Source: Branchinecta lynchi (Eukaryota > Arthropoda > Branchiopoda > Anostraca > Branchinectidae). From it: a stretch of 64,000 nt of DNA. The notes under the pieces are model-generated. The model saw nothing but the letters and a program-made list of their open reading frames with translations, made no database searches and was not told where the DNA came from. The position numbers and the translations under genes are program-made. The stretch is from contig JAKZAP010000014.1 of assembly GCA_023053575.1 (NCBI GenBank), positions 12,612,938-12,676,937 of the forward strand, in the 5' to 3' direction. Of the stretch, positions 1-12,715 are shown in pieces. The stretch's first letter is position 1. The number at the start of each line of letters is the position of its first letter.

Positions 1-405
1 TTTCCAAAGAGCTTAAAACTAGAAGATGAATAAAATATTTACAAATTACACAAAAACGAAACAAAATAACTAACACATTTAAAAGACATGACCAGAAATA
101 AATGATGGGATGAAACTATGTAAATTTGCGCAGAAGAATTAGCAGGATATGGGAAAACTGGTTGCCACTGGTTAACATCTACTATGATGTCTATGATGCA
201 AGAAAGAGGGAAATACAATTTTACGAGCAACAAACTGAGCCTCGTTTGTGTTGCAATAGCGCTGCCGCATCGCTGCTGCAGCACTTCTTTGCTTTTGCAC
301 AATATGCGTTTTTGGATTCACTTTCTTCTTGGTTGAAGCGGCAGAGCTACAGCACCTTGCAGGGAAGCACGGACTTGGTCGGTGAGCAAGTCCGTGATTC
401 TCAAG
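1..405. other. Unc13 intron sequence, nothing recognised
   Basis: A 94-codon plus-strand frame (126-410) and an 87-codon minus-strand frame overlap. Neither resembles a known family, and no splice-supported Unc13 exon was found. Confidence 0.5.
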
Positions 406-520
406 AATGAATGAATGAATGAAATGCTTTTATTCCGCCAAATTGAAGAGACAATAAAAAAGTTAAAGGTTAAAGCATTTACAATACGTACGTTAAAGCT
501 TTTTAATCCCAGTGCACATC
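406..520 (-). mobile_element. Retroelement 3' tail with (CATT)n
   Basis: On the minus strand AATAAAAGCATTTCATTCATTC ends the element at a (TGAA)n microsatellite (406-424). It resembles LINE/SINE tails that end in short repeats. Confidence 0.4.
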
Positions 521-880
521 ATCCGTAACACTCAAAATAAAACAACAGATTTACAAATTTACAAATAAATATTAAAAAGTACGAAATATCAAAGAAATAT
601 TTTATTTTTATCAAACAGGGCAACAACTTACTAAGTTCTAAGCTCGGCTCAGAAGCCGCTGCCGTCTTCCTCGGAAGCACTGCAATGCAAAAATGGATGT
701 AGAAAGAATCAGTCCGGAATCGGCCGAGAAGTGGACCTGCAGCATGCAACAAAAACGAGGCTCTGACAAATGCGATAAGAAAAATCGGGAATAGGTGTTA
801 ACTACGGAACTACATGGGCAAATGAGTTAATACCGCTTGTGTCAATGATCAGTTAATATAACTACTTGTGTGTTTTTCAG

Positions 881-979
881 ATATATCAAGTATCGAAGAA
901 GGAAGTGTTGGTGAGATCAGTGTACAAGTCGACCTCTTCACTCACCCCGGGTCAGGAGAACACAAAATCACTGTGAAAG
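881..979 (+). CDS. unc-13: Unc13/Munc13, internal coding exon (start of C2C domain)
   Basis: The first Unc13 exon in the window encodes the lead-in to the C-terminal C2 domain of Unc13/Munc13, the presynaptic protein that primes vesicles by opening syntaxin and templating SNARE assembly. The acceptor is TTTTTCAG at 871-880 and the donor is G|GTATGA at 979/980. Bases 881-882 complete a codon begun upstream, then 32 codons are open. The peptide contains [19 protein letters not shown], a signature of animal Unc13 just before C2C. The trailing G at 979 joins TC at 15194 to make a valine codon. Earlier exons (C1, C2B, MUN) are not visible upstream and must lie outside the window. Confidence 0.94.
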
Positions 980-1189
980 GTATGAAGAAGTTCTAGATAA
1001 ATGGAAAGATAACCGACTGCTTTCGTAACAGTGAGAGCACTCAAACTGGAAAGGTGTGGGGAAACTCTGGGCGAATGTTTCTACGTCGCTAAATGCACAC
1101 GAATTTTCACTTACGCTCCGACATTTTGGCGCATCAGTAATATTTTTTCCGATTCGACAGTGCGGTAAGATTTCGCATGGAACGCGCAT

Positions 1190-1385
1190 GCGGCGTCCAA
1201 AAAACGCCAGTGATCCTCAGGAAGAAGGAGTAAGCGTCTCCGTAACGACTCAAACTCAACGACTCAAATCCTGTGTCAACCAATCACGGCGATCTTTGGG
1301 AGCAGATGTACCACCACTTCTGCCTTTCTTCCGCTAGGTACTCGGAGAGACCGGAGATTTTACATCGGCAAGGAGAGATAGTCAT
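1190..1385 (+). repeat. Interspersed repeat with CTCAGGAAGAAGGAG block, copy 1
   Basis: Contains GATCCTCAGGAAGAAGGAGT, AATCCTGTGTCAACCAATCA and GAGACCGGAGATTTTACATC. The same blocks occur inverted at 14356-14590, and the first block at 57608. Confidence 0.7.
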
Positions 1386-1707
1386 CAAGTGTATTTGGAG
1401 CACTGAGCTCCTTGTAAAATATCGTGACGGAAGTTCGCGATTTCTTGGGTTTGTGGAGCTTGGATGCGTAGAAATACTGCAGCACATAGAGTCGTACAGT
1501 TAAAGCATATCTCGCACTATTTAATTTTTTAGTTCTAGTATTCGAAACTTCCTGAATACAGTAAATCTAAGCTCTGCTTTTAACAAATCACCCACGGCTT
1601 TGGCTATTTTAAGCTTTCTCCCAGACCCATTGATTTCTAGCGAAAACTTGGCAAAATTTACAAAACCGGTTTTACGCATCAGTATGATATTCAAACACTC
1701 ATCGGGA

Positions 1708-1790
1708 GCAAAATGCGATTGGAAACTGGCGAGTCATGGTAAATCATGGCAAAATGCGATTGGAAACTGGTGAATCATGGCAAGTGCAAA
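1708..1790 (+). repeat. 41-bp tandem duplication
   Basis: GCAAAATGCGATTGGAAACT recurs at 1708 and 1749. Confidence 0.85.
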
Positions 1791-1912
1791 GATTAGTGCG
1801 GTGTAGTTGTAGAAATCTGAAAAAAAAAGAAAAAAAAGAATTAATTGAGAGTTTGAAAGAATTAATGAAAGTTCGGGCTCCGGGTATAAGAATTAATGAA
1901 TGCTGTTATGGA

Positions 1913-2240
1913 AGTAAGTAAGTAACTAATTCATTTATAACCGGCCATTTCGAAAAAGCGGAGTAAAGGAAAGAAAATAAATAAAACATATAAAGACACA
2001 GAAAAAGACACTATTTTTCAATCTTCGGCCAGCAAACAGTGGAGAAGGTCGTGAGATAGTTGGGCTCTTTTCTCAATGATTTTTTTTTGCGACGAAGAAA
2101 CATCCGAAAGGGTAACACTGGCATCTTGAATTTTGAACTTCTCCGTCATTGTATGGTTATGACATAATTTCGACAAGTGGAGCAGGCTCTTTACATATTT
2201 GAATAACTCATCTTTTCTTTTTAAAGATCTCATCTTTTTA
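1913..2240 (-). mobile_element. LINE-like 3' tail with (TTAC)n, copy 1
   Basis: On the minus strand it ends AAATGAATTAGTTACTTACTTAC. Upstream is a conserved frame end (AQLSHDLLHCLLAED stop). The same end occurs at 58003-58235 and, more diverged, at 59870-60065, so this looks like the 3' end of a retroelement with a coding terminus. Confidence 0.6.
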
Positions 2241-2989
2241 AGTAGGTTGCATTTGTATCATAGGCACGATCGGTACTTTAAGTGTCGCTTGCCACGAAAC
2301 AAAGAATTGGCTTGATCTTTATTTTCCATGGTGGTGTGGAAACAATGCAACCTACATTTTCACAAACCAGGAAAATAAAGATAAAGAAAACCCTTAGATA
2401 TTGAAATTGATCTTTTGTTTGTTGATGATTGTTGAAAATATAACGAACCTCCCCACCCAAGGAAGTGAGCCTTGCAGCTACTTAAAGGGGCTGAATAGTT
2501 AATGCATAACAGAGTTTACTGTGCACGATAATCGGAATACGTCACAAATCAAATCAGATCAAATCAAATCGTCCCCTTATTGACAAACCAACTTCGTAGC
2601 TTTCTTCGTTAGAAGATGCTAAATTACGCTGGTCATACAGTAATAAAAATAAATATATTACACTAATTATTCACTTTGTTAAAAAATCTCTGTAAAAAAA
2701 AATTCACAAACGAGTTCATGAATCTTGAAGTTCGTCCTCTGACAGGCACTAGTTTGTTTTGCTGTCTTGTTCTGCTATTGTTTCACTATTTTGAGGTTAA
2801 GGCTCGTAGTTTACTGGCCACGTTATTTGCAATACAACAGTCTACGCCACTACCTTTCCTTTTTGAACTTCAGGCCCTTAAGTCTCACATTAAAACGTCC
2901 TGGAAGTGGGTCAACTTGCAACACAGACGAGTCATCCTTCGGATCTCAAAGTTCAAACGCTCGACGAAGCGCATAAGTCTTTGAGTGTT

Positions 2990-3660
2990 GGCGTCCCTTG
3001 TCTAATCAAAAGTTTACTATTGTACTAAGAGCTTCTGGTCTTTTGAACTCTCCAAAGATAAAGTCTAAGGGGTTCGTGAAGTGCGTAAACTCGTTCGCGA
3101 AGTTGCTATGTAAGCCAGGGCATGGTTCCTTCTGGCGGAAGGCAAGAAATTCATCTTTAGTTAACTTTATGCGCAAAGTTCATAAGGTTGATCAAAAGGA
3201 GTAGAGATCCAAAAAGTACAAAAAAATACTTTTAAACAAAGTTTACTTTTCGACGATCCCTATGCACAAGATCTTTTTTCTCCAGGGTTTTGCTTACAAA
3301 TGAATTTCTAGTATCCTTAAAGTGCGCATCTTAACCGAAAAGTGAACAAAAATACTTTTGACAAACGGTGTAAATTTACGATCCCGATGAGCCCGTCATC
3401 AGTTTTGCCTCAAGGATTTTGCTTACAGATGAATTTCGAGCGCCCATAAGTTCGCATCATCACAGCCTAATGCAAAAATAAAATGCTTTTAATGAAACAA
3501 TACATTCTCGGATTTCTAAGAGTCCATAATTAAGAGTCCATTATTGTCTCGATGGTTTTGCTGACTAATTATCACAGTAGACCCACGAACTGACAAATTG
3601 CTACTTTTATCCTCCGACCCAGCCTCGCAAGTGCCATATGAGTTTCTAACTCTTCTTTCA
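2990..3660 (+). repeat. Tandem repeat of about 130 bp with GTGCCATAT end
   Basis: Units share TTTTGCTTACAAATGAATTTC and GTGCGCATC (near 3290 and 3415). The right boundary near 3632 is CAAGTGCCATATGAG, like the end at 22688. A related unit recurs at about 10927-10985. Confidence 0.5.
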
Positions 3661-4369
3661 TTTAGTATTTTTCACTTTTTGTTTTGTTATGTTTTGTGTT
3701 CTCTTTTTTTCTCCCAGTACTCCATTATCTTTAAGTTGTACAGTGGGTCAACAAATACTATTCTCATTTTCTCGAGTTGACAAGGTTAAATTCTCTTCAG
3801 AGTGGCGACACTTTTCCAACACAAAGCTTGTAAAAAACTATACGAAACTTGCGACGACGATTGATCCGTCATTAATTGGAAAGTAACAAAGGATTGTTAT
3901 GTTCTGACAGGCGAGGGCTGGACCCCTTCATTTTAAGATCGTTGGTCATTCCTGTCATCTGGGTTTAATGCATAAAGCGCAGAAGATCGATGCGAAGTCA
4001 TTTGGTTAATTTGCTAATCCGGTTTTTGATTTATACTACGATCCAACCGTGATGAACTAGAGGATTTGTGCGGTCTGGAAAGCTAGCGAAGAGCTTTCCG
4101 TGATGAATCGTGATAACACTAGAGGGCGATTCTAGCGTTCTGGAAAACTCCACTGGTTTATCCGCTGTGTGTTCTTACGACTCGGCTGAAACTCGCTTTG
4201 CTTTTCGAAGCTGTTCTTGTGCTTCGCTACTTTTGACGAGTGAATCCACTACGTCTGTACAAGACCTTCTTTTGGGGAACTCAGGCGCCGGTCTATCTTC
4301 TCTCTTCAGACCCGGATCCTTCGGTCTAGCAACCCACTCCTTGTGATTCTATCAGTCCCAAACATGCGG

Positions 4370-4520
4370 CTATCGTTACCTGTGTGGATGGCGTGGAACC
4401 GTGAGCTGTATTCTAGATTATTGTTTTTATATTTTTGCCCACCCCCATTGTTAGTTGTTAATATATATTGTTAGTTGTTTAGTATGGCCCAAGCTGGCCG
4501 TTTGAATAGATTAAATAAGT
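4370..4520 (+). mobile_element. LINE-like 3' tail with (TAAG)n
   Basis: Ends GAATAGATTAAATAAGTAAGTAA after a short T-rich 3' UTR-like stretch. Upstream frame 4110-4346 is not recognised. Confidence 0.4.
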
Positions 4521-5423
4521 AAGTAAAAGGGGCCGGCCATACCGTTATTTCTGGTCGGCGGATTCTTTCTTTGCTTTCATAAAGTGAATCCGTGAGATCG
4601 CCAGAATCGCCCTTAGGTCTTGAGACTTTTCCACTCCCTAATTTCTTAAGACGTATCCGCAATGAGCTTCACCTAGCAAGCGATTTCAGCTAGATCTGAA
4701 AGTCATACTGAAACTCAAGTTTCGCTTGGATTTTGCCTGAGGTTTTGACCAGTTGATATTAGTCTAAAACAGTACCGTCTGATCTCGAGCCAAAAGTTAA
4801 AACGAATTCTATTATATTTATCTTTTTCTGGCGTGGTGCTTTTTCATTTAAACTTAAACCTTGAAATTGTTTTGCTGGGACATTAACGGAGCTTGATTTC
4901 TGGCCGGTGGGGTAGCATCCTTAACTGAACAATATGAGAAGGGAATGGACAACTGTTGTGATGGCCAGAAGCTAAAGCACATCTCGTCGGACAAATTGCT
5001 CTCCTCGCAATTTTCTTTTCTGACATTCTCCGCAGTTACAGTGATAAATGGTCCAGTATGATAGTTTCATCTTGAAGGAACAGATTGGCGGATATGAATC
5101 TCCAACATCCCGGATTTTTTTGTGTAGTTTCATCCGGTAGAAACATGACCTCGTTGTAAGAAACGATAGTGTCTTTTTATTCGTGACCAACCTCTGAAGA
5201 GATTGGTCACACCGGTTGTACTGTTCCCAACTCAGCGATCGGAATGGCAGGAAACTCCCCTAAAAGTGTTTTGGTGAAAACCGATCCGTTCGAGCAACCC
5301 GCTACGTAGCCTGCTGGCCCCGAACTTGCAAGAATGAATGGATATTCCCTTTAAAAAAAAGTGCCGTGAAATGTCTATTTTTATTTTTATTTAATTTTTG
5401 TATTGTTAGTTACTAACATGACA

Positions 5424-6830
5424 TGTGTTTGGGATCTCAAAACGTAAGTTGAGGTGTACCTATGACCAGGGGCTAGGGGCGTCCCGACACCTTCGTGATA
5501 GGGGGGAGGTGCGGAAGCAGAATTTTACCGGAATTTTTCGAAGTTCTACCGGAATTTTTCCAGATTTTACCGGAAATGTCTCCGTAATGACCATCTTTGC
5601 AGAAACTCTAGAACAGGACTACTGTTGTGATCTGACTTCTGTTATGTGTTACAAACAACACAAAATAGGCTCAGTGAGGTTTTACTGAAAATTCAGCTTA
5701 TTTTTCATTCTGATATTTGAATACTGAAATATTTTGACACATCTGAGATATTTTGTATTTTTCGTAATAACGTTCAGAGCATACGGTGCTTCCGTGACAA
5801 ACCAAAATTCATCCAGACGCGTAGATTTTGAACTTAAATAAAATCCTGCATTTCCAGGGCAATATAGATGCGACCTCGGAGAAGTTACACCTGTAGAAAA
5901 GTAGAAACACGATTTTAAGATATGTCTTGCAATGAATCTGATATTTTTATTTTGCTTTTCGGCAACGGCTTACATTTCTAGCCAGTAAATATTTCAAGCG
6001 TAGAGTGACAAGCACATAGAGGTATGACAAGTCCGAAAGAACAAGATGTGTTTATGAAATCGATTATCCCTGGATAAAGGAGAAACGGAGTAACGCATTT
6101 TTATAGGGTTTTCAGGAATATTTTAGTGAATAAGTGATATATTACTAGACGTATTGGACCTGAGACCTATTCGGTTAAATTTTAAGATTGTCAGTTAAAA
6201 CCAAAAAGTCTTCGACCTTCAACCCACCCTACACATTTATTCGTCGCGTCGGAAGCGTTTTCCATTTGTTCACAACTCATCCAATTCCACATTCGACAAC
6301 TAGTTCGGTTTGACATGCGATTAGTAACAGAAGCTGGTCAGCCAATGTTGACCGCAAAGTCGCCTTAGACAACACTAAGCTTAATAAAAAGTCATTCCCC
6401 TTTTTCTGAGGTAACAGGGATTGTCTTAGCCAGCTTGAACGCTTTCGATACTAGTGGTAAGACATCTTTCAGTTCACGAAAAACTTCGAATATTTTCTTT
6501 TTGTTTGTTTCGAGGCTCTCCTGGTGACTTTTGAGATCATGTCGGAACAAGGCTAACTCGTCTCTGGACTCTCCTCGGCTTTTCACTGGAAAGGAGTCGA
6601 GAAAGCTGTCGGAACTAGAGTAGACGGTACCGTGGTATTATTCCTGGAACAGTATTTGTAGTTGGAAATGATGGATTTCAGTAGGTTGCATAATTCTTGA
6701 AAGCTACAGAAACTTAAGAGATAACCGGAATCACTCCATGAATGTTCCGGTACGCAATGTCGTCTGTCTGTAGGAATCACTCTGGTTAGTTGTGTGCGGG
6801 TCATCCTGGTAAGCTGTGAATACCCGGTAA
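5424..6830. other. Unc13 intron, mostly featureless
   Basis: Starts with a fragment of a 137-bp-unit element leader (TTGGGATCTCAAAACGTAAG at 5430) and three short ACCGGAATTTTTC-like repeats (5521-5575). Nothing else is recognised. Confidence 0.5.
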
Positions 6831-6837
6831 GCAAAAA

Positions 6838-7720
6838 AATGAGGGTAGATTCCCTGATCAAAATTCCGGTAGATTCTCTGAGCAAGGTTCCGGCAGATTT
6901 CCTGAGCAAAATTCCGGTAGATTCTTTAATTAAATTCTGTTAGAGCCGTGAGCAAAATCCCGGTAGATTCCAAAAATTTGTAGGTTCCGTGGGGCGAAGT
7001 CCGGTAGATTCCCTGATCAGAATTCCTGTTGATTCTCTGAGCAAAATTCCGGTAGATTCCCTAAGCATAATCCCGGTAGATTCCAAAATTCTAGTAGATT
7101 CCGTGGGCTAAGTCCAGTAGATTCTCTGACACGTCCTCCAGTAAATTCCCTGAGACAATTTTTGGTAGTTTCCGTGAGCAAGATTTCGCTGAATGCCGTG
7201 ACAGAATTCCGGTAGATTTCCTGAGAAAAATTCCGGTAGATTCTTTAAGAACGGTTGATTCCCTGAGCAAAATCCCGGTAGATTCCAAAATTCTAGTAGA
7301 TTCCGTGGGGTGAAGTCCGGTAGATCCCCTAATTCATCTTCGGTAAATTCCCTGAGACAAGTTCCGGTAGATTACTTAAGCAAGATTTCGCTGAATGCCC
7401 TGATAAAATTCCGGTAGATTCCCTGAGGGAAATTCCGGTAGATTCTTTAAGAGCGGTTGATTCTCTGAGCAAAATCCCGGTAGATTCCAAAATTCTAGTA
7501 GATTCCGTGGGGTGAAGTCCGGTAGATCCCCTAATCCATCCTCCAGTAAATTCCCTGAGACAAGTTCCGGTAAATTACTTGAAGAAGATTTCGGTGAATG
7601 CTCTGGTAAAATTCCGGCAGATTCCCAAAATTCTAGTAGATTCCCTGGGGCGAAATCTGGTAGATCCCCTGATCCGTATCTTCCAGTAAATTCCCTGAGA
7701 CAAGTTCCGGTAGACTCCAT
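6838..7720 (-). repeat. 24-bp minisatellite with 202-bp higher-order repeat
   Basis: Units of about 24 bp (TTCCGGTAGATTCCCTGAGC type) run for nearly 0.9 kb. A larger unit containing AAAATTCTAGTAGATTCCG recurs at about 7079, 7281 and 7483 (202 bp apart) and near 7621. Read on the minus strand the units encode iterated ESTGILLR, giving several short open frames. There is no evidence that these are translated. Confidence 0.85.
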
Positions 7721-8439
7721 AAAAATCATCAAGTTCAGTTGAATTTGACAAATTCAAAATCCTGCCAGGGCCGTCCCGAGCCGTTCTTCATTGGGGGGGT
7801 GGGGGGGGGGCGAACCTGGTAATCCTGACCGAATTAGTATCTGAATTTTACTGGATTTACAAAAATCAAAAAAATCATAAGAAAACAACGAGTTGTCTTC
7901 ATGAAGCCCACGAAAAAGTTGCAGAGTATACACAGACAAGTCTAAAGAGAAAAATTTCACGCTTTTTCACGCTTTTTCGTTTCTGTTTTTTTTTTTTTTT
8001 TTCATGGATACACCGTCACTAAGCTTTTACCTTTGGAGGACCTTTCCAGTTTTGCCAGCAGGACTTGAAATAATCGCAAAAAACGGTGCTGCTGCATAGC
8101 GGCAACGTCGCTAACCCAAGATTAATTACGGTGCAGCAGGCGAAATTTTTAATTCGCCTTTTTTTTCTGGCAACACTGAACTACTCCATGAAAATTCTAG
8201 CTTTTAACATGGTTCAAGCCCCCAAAATTCCGAGCCTCGAACGCCAACTAAATGACGCACCCTTCGTCTGACTAGAGAAGACTGCGAACTTCGCCACAGG
8301 CGAAGTTTTGTGGAAACACTGATGATAAAAGTGGCTTTTTGCGATCCCAAGATTACCTATTAAACCCGAAGGTGTCTGGCGAAACGAAAGTGGCGGTCCA
8401 GGGTAATGTAGATACAAAGTAAATGTGAAGAACGAGAGC

Positions 8440-8950
8440 TAAATAAATGCCACTTAAATTACCAAACTCAGTAGCTAGGTTGAAGCAAATAATGAATTCG
8501 TACTATGCCGAGAAAATAACTAAAAAAAATAAGGAACAGATCGACAGCGGTATAACAAGCGAATTTTCGTAACGGAATTAAACTATTGTAAGAACCACCT
8601 AAAAGAACCGAATTCGGCAAGTCTAGTAATAGAAACGGACTACAGAAAAGTCCGGTGAGTTACCGAATCCACTACAGACTGAGACCAAATAAACAGGTTA
8701 AATCACCGAATTTACGAAGGAACGGACCGAAAGCGGTGAAATAGATGCGGACTGAACAAAATTTGGATGAGTTCGCAAATTCGATAAAGAAAGGGGATCA
8801 ATAAACTCGTTAAATCACCCAATTTGCAAATGCGGGAACAAACGATTCGCCGCGATGCCCGTTTTGACGGAATTTTTCACCTTCGACGAAAATTTGACAA
8901 AATGCCCAAAACGTAGGGGGAGGGGCTGCGCCCCCCCCCCCTGCCCCCTA
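8440..8950 (-). repeat. AATTCGGTAA/TTGGTGATTTAAC family, copy 1
   Basis: Irregular units such as GGTTAAATCACCGAATTTAC with AAACGGACTACAGAAA and a G/C run near 8930. It matches 28840-29370 inverted. Confidence 0.65.
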
Positions 8951-8956
8951 GGGACG

Positions 8957-10437
8957 CCCCTGCCTATGACTTCGTAAAAGTTGCCCGTCCGTCCGTCTGT
9001 GAGCACGATAACTCTCGAAGGGAATGAGATATATTGATGAAACTTGGTGGAAAGATTCTTCGCACCAAGGGACAGGTCAAGTTCGTAGATGGGTCCCAAA
9101 GATGTATATTCTGGGGTGGGGGAGGGGTTTCAAATTGAGAAGCGAAAATAAATGCTTTGTAAAAGCTAATGAAATAGTTGATCTAGGGGTAAGGAGACAT
9201 TCTGAATCCGAATATGAAATTTTGTTCTCGCCGGACAAGTAGTTCACCCGGAATATGTCAAAAACGGAAAATTTGTAAAAAGTAAAAGTTGTATCTGAAG
9301 TTGAGATATTGGATTTAGGGTAGGAAGATGTGCTGAATTCGAATACGAACATTATTTTCACGCCGGACAAATGGTTCGCCGTGAATCCAGATATTTAGCA
9401 TGAAGTTTTACAAACTGTCGATATAGTCGATAAAGAGCGAGGAGACATGCTGTTGCAACTTTCGAACATATTAATGATAAGCAACAAGTGTATGCTATCA
9501 GTCTAGTTATTACCTCCGAAGTCCCAACCGGCATTTACTGGGCCGAAACGTCAGAATGCATCCAACAACTGTCCGGTAAATTTAAGAAAATTTGTTCATC
9601 GTTTAATCTATGGAGGCAGGAGGGACGGTGACTTCGGTCGCGTGTATAACGCGCAAAGTTTCTTGGGTTTAATCGGAGACTATTTAACTGGGAAAGAATA
9701 TAAGTTCGTAGATGGGTCCTTTAGCCCTATATTTAGAGGCAGAGGATGGGGGTTTCGAATGAAGGGCAAAACAAATATATTTTATAAGCTAATGAGATAT
9801 TCGTCTAAGCGGTAAGGAGGCCCACTGAATCCATTTCTGAACTTAGTTTTCTTGCCGGACAAACGATTCACCAGGAATTTGGCCAGAACTAGAAATTTGT
9901 TTGAAGCTCAAAATTGTTTCGGTAGTCGGTTAGAGATTCAGTAGGCTATCGGGGAAAGGGGAAAAGCTGAATCGAATTTTTAACTTTATTTTTTTACGGA
10001 AAAGCTGGCAAAATTTGCTGAAACCTGGAAATTTGGATTGAAAAATTTGGCTCTCGATCATCGTCACTGGCTCTTTTGCTCTATACGCAGTTCATCGGGA
10101 ATGCTGCTGAAAATACGAGGAATTTGTTTTAAAAAAAAATCTAAACGACCTTCCTGAAGTTGATTAGAGATGAGATATTCGACTAAACATGCTTGCTGAA
10201 TCCACATCTGAACTTGGTTTCCTCATTTGATTAGTTGTCTGGCCGTAAGTTGTCAAAAAAATCCAAAAGTTTTTGTTTTGTACATATTCAAGTGGTTGAT
10301 TATGGATAAACAGCAAAATCTAAAAGGGGTCTGACGAAGACCCGGAAATGTACAAAATTTGATTGTCTGGATCAAGAAGTTCAATAAATACTAAACTTTT
10401 GGGATCCCATCAAAACCTTTGGTATTGTTAGGTAGTT
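8957..10437 (+). repeat. 137-bp-unit repeat element, copy a
   Basis: The leader has CCGTCCGTCCGTCTGTGAGC and AGCACGATAACTC; units carry GCCGGACAAGTAGTTC, AACCGGAAAATTTG and AGGGGTAAGGAGACATGCTG. The right end is TTTGGGATCCCATC...CCTTTGGTATTGTT. It lies in an Unc13 intron and is non-coding. Confidence 0.65.
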
Positions 10438-10679
10438 GTTTTATATTGTTGTGACGGTTTATAATTGTGATTATATTTAGTCATAGTCTTCAGGATTCAG
10501 TTAAATAATAATAATATTACTGAAAAAAAACCAAGGGCTATTGCAGCAAAATTTAGAGACATGCTTAAAAGCGATCTGGACGTTTTTTTGTCGTCGGACA
10601 AATAATTAAAACGAAATGCTACGCAAAAGGGTCACTTACTATGACGTAAGTGGAGGGCTACCTATGACACCAACCTAGG

Positions 10680-12155
10680 GCTATCTATTACGTCACTTAC
10701 TATGACGTAAGCGGAGGGCTACCTAAGACATCGCAAAAGTTGTCCGTCTGTTCGTCCGTCCGTCTGTCCGTTTGTTAGCACGATAACTCACAAATTGGTT
10801 CAGATCTTTTTTTCAAAATTAGCACGAGACCTCTTTGGGTCGAAGTAAAAAAATAAGTTTACTTTTGACCAAACGATATAATATATTAATGGTCATAAAA
10901 CATAATGGTCATAACCATTTTAGCCTCGAAGGTTTTGATATATGAATTTCTAGCGCCCTTTAAGTGCGCATCATTACAGCGAATAAATAGTTTTTGGCAT
11001 CCCAAAACGTAAGTGGAGGGATACCTATGACATAGGAAAAGTTGTCCGTCTGTCCATCAGTCCGTCTGTTCGTCCGTCAGTCTGTTAGCACGATAATTTT
11101 GGAAGTGGTGCATATATTTCTTTCAAAATTAGCACGAGAACTCTGTGGGTCAAAGTACAGGTCAGGTTTGAAGGTGGGCTCTGTAGCCCTATATTTAATG
11201 GTGGCGGAGGGGGCTCAAGTTAAGGGACAAACAGAAAATATTTTTAAAAGCTAACTAGATAGGCGATTTATGGATAAGGAGACATGTTGAATCCGAATAT
11301 GAAAATCACTTTCTTACCAGACAAGTAGTTCACCCGAAATCAGGCTAAAACCGGAAACTTTTTGAAAAATAAAAGTTAGATCTTAAGTTGATTAGAGGTT
11401 CAATCTGGAGGTAAGGAGACATGCCGTACACGTATATGAAAATTGTTTTTTCGCCTTACAAGTGGTTCGCCCGGAATCCGGCCAATAGCGGAAAATTTGT
11501 GTAAAGTAAAAGTTTTATTTGTACTTGATTAGAAGTTTGATTCAAGAGTGAGAAGAAATGCTGAATCAGTATATGACAATCTTTCTCTACCCGGACAAAT
11601 AGATCGCCCAGAATCCGACTGAAACCGGAAAATTTGTTGTAAGCAAAAGTTTTTTCTGAAGCTGATTATAGGTTCTGTGTAGTGGTGAGGAGGCATGCTG
11701 AATCCACGTATTTAAATTACTTTCTTGCCGAAACAGTATTCGCCCGGAATCTGGCCAAAACTTGAAAATTCGTTAAAAGTTAAAAGTTGTATCTGAAGTT
11801 GAGAGGGTGAAGTTAGAGGTTCAACATAGGTGCAAGGAGATATGCTGAATTGGTTTTTGATCTTTTTTTGACGGACAAATAGTTCGCCCAGAGTCCGACA
11901 GGAACAGGAAAGTTGGCAGAAGTAAGGCAGCTGGAAGTTTTGATCAATTTCATCGAAGTACAGATGACGCATAGGGGTAAACACAAACACTGAATCCAGA
12001 TCTGAACATGGTTTTCTCAGATGATAGCCAATGGCCTTAATCTATTTCTAAATTTCAAGGAGTCTTGCGAAGACCGGATACCTAGAAGATCCAGTTGTTT
12101 GGATCAATATGAAATTTTCGGGATCCCATCGAAACCTTTGGTCTTGATTTTCCGC
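10680..12155 (+). repeat. 137-bp-unit repeat element, copy b
   Basis: Two leaders (near 10690 and 10995: CCCAAAACGTAAGTGGAGGG, then GTCCGTCTGTCC) precede about five diverged units. The right end is CGGGATCCCATCG...CCTTTGGTC. Confidence 0.65.
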
Positions 12156-12715
12156 ATTATAAAATTCGGCTCACACGGAGGAATCTGGGAACATGACCTT
12201 AAACTAATCCAGGTTTCTTCAAAATTATATCTTTCCAGTTGAATAAATCCAGAATTCAAGTCGTCATGGAAGTTTTCATTCAAATATGGAGAGTATGGTT
12301 CGGAAAACCATTTAAGCAATATCCTTTGTTCTGTAGAAGAAGATGCTTTACAGTCGTCTTCAACCGGAAAGACGTTTGCTTGAGATCGCCGTGCCATACG
12401 AATTAAAGTTCGTTTAACAAATTTAATTACAGCTGTCGAAGTAAGAAGTAAGAAAGCCAATTGGATAGGATATGACAGCTGTTTGTTAGGGGCTTGTGCA
12501 GTATTCGTGAAGTGTAGTAGGACTTGGAGAAGTTCATTGCACTAAACTCCAAATCTATGAATGAGTATCTTATCTACGCACTTTTATAAGATAGAATTAG
12601 TCGATCAGGCTACATACAGAAAAGAAAGGACACGACTTTAACTAGAGTAAAGAAACATTAACTTCAGACAAACAGACACGACTGGTCTTGTAAGAAAGAA
12701 CAACAAAAACAAGAG

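Noticed and set aside
6838..7720. CRISPR-like array
   Set aside because: Units are contiguous and degenerate with no unique spacers, and the DNA is eukaryotic; it is a minisatellite.
8815..9370. Several frames of 70-97 codons in tandem-repeat regions (also 20192-20797, 48665-49138)
   Set aside because: They coincide with the 137-bp and 285-bp repeat families and change frame between copies.
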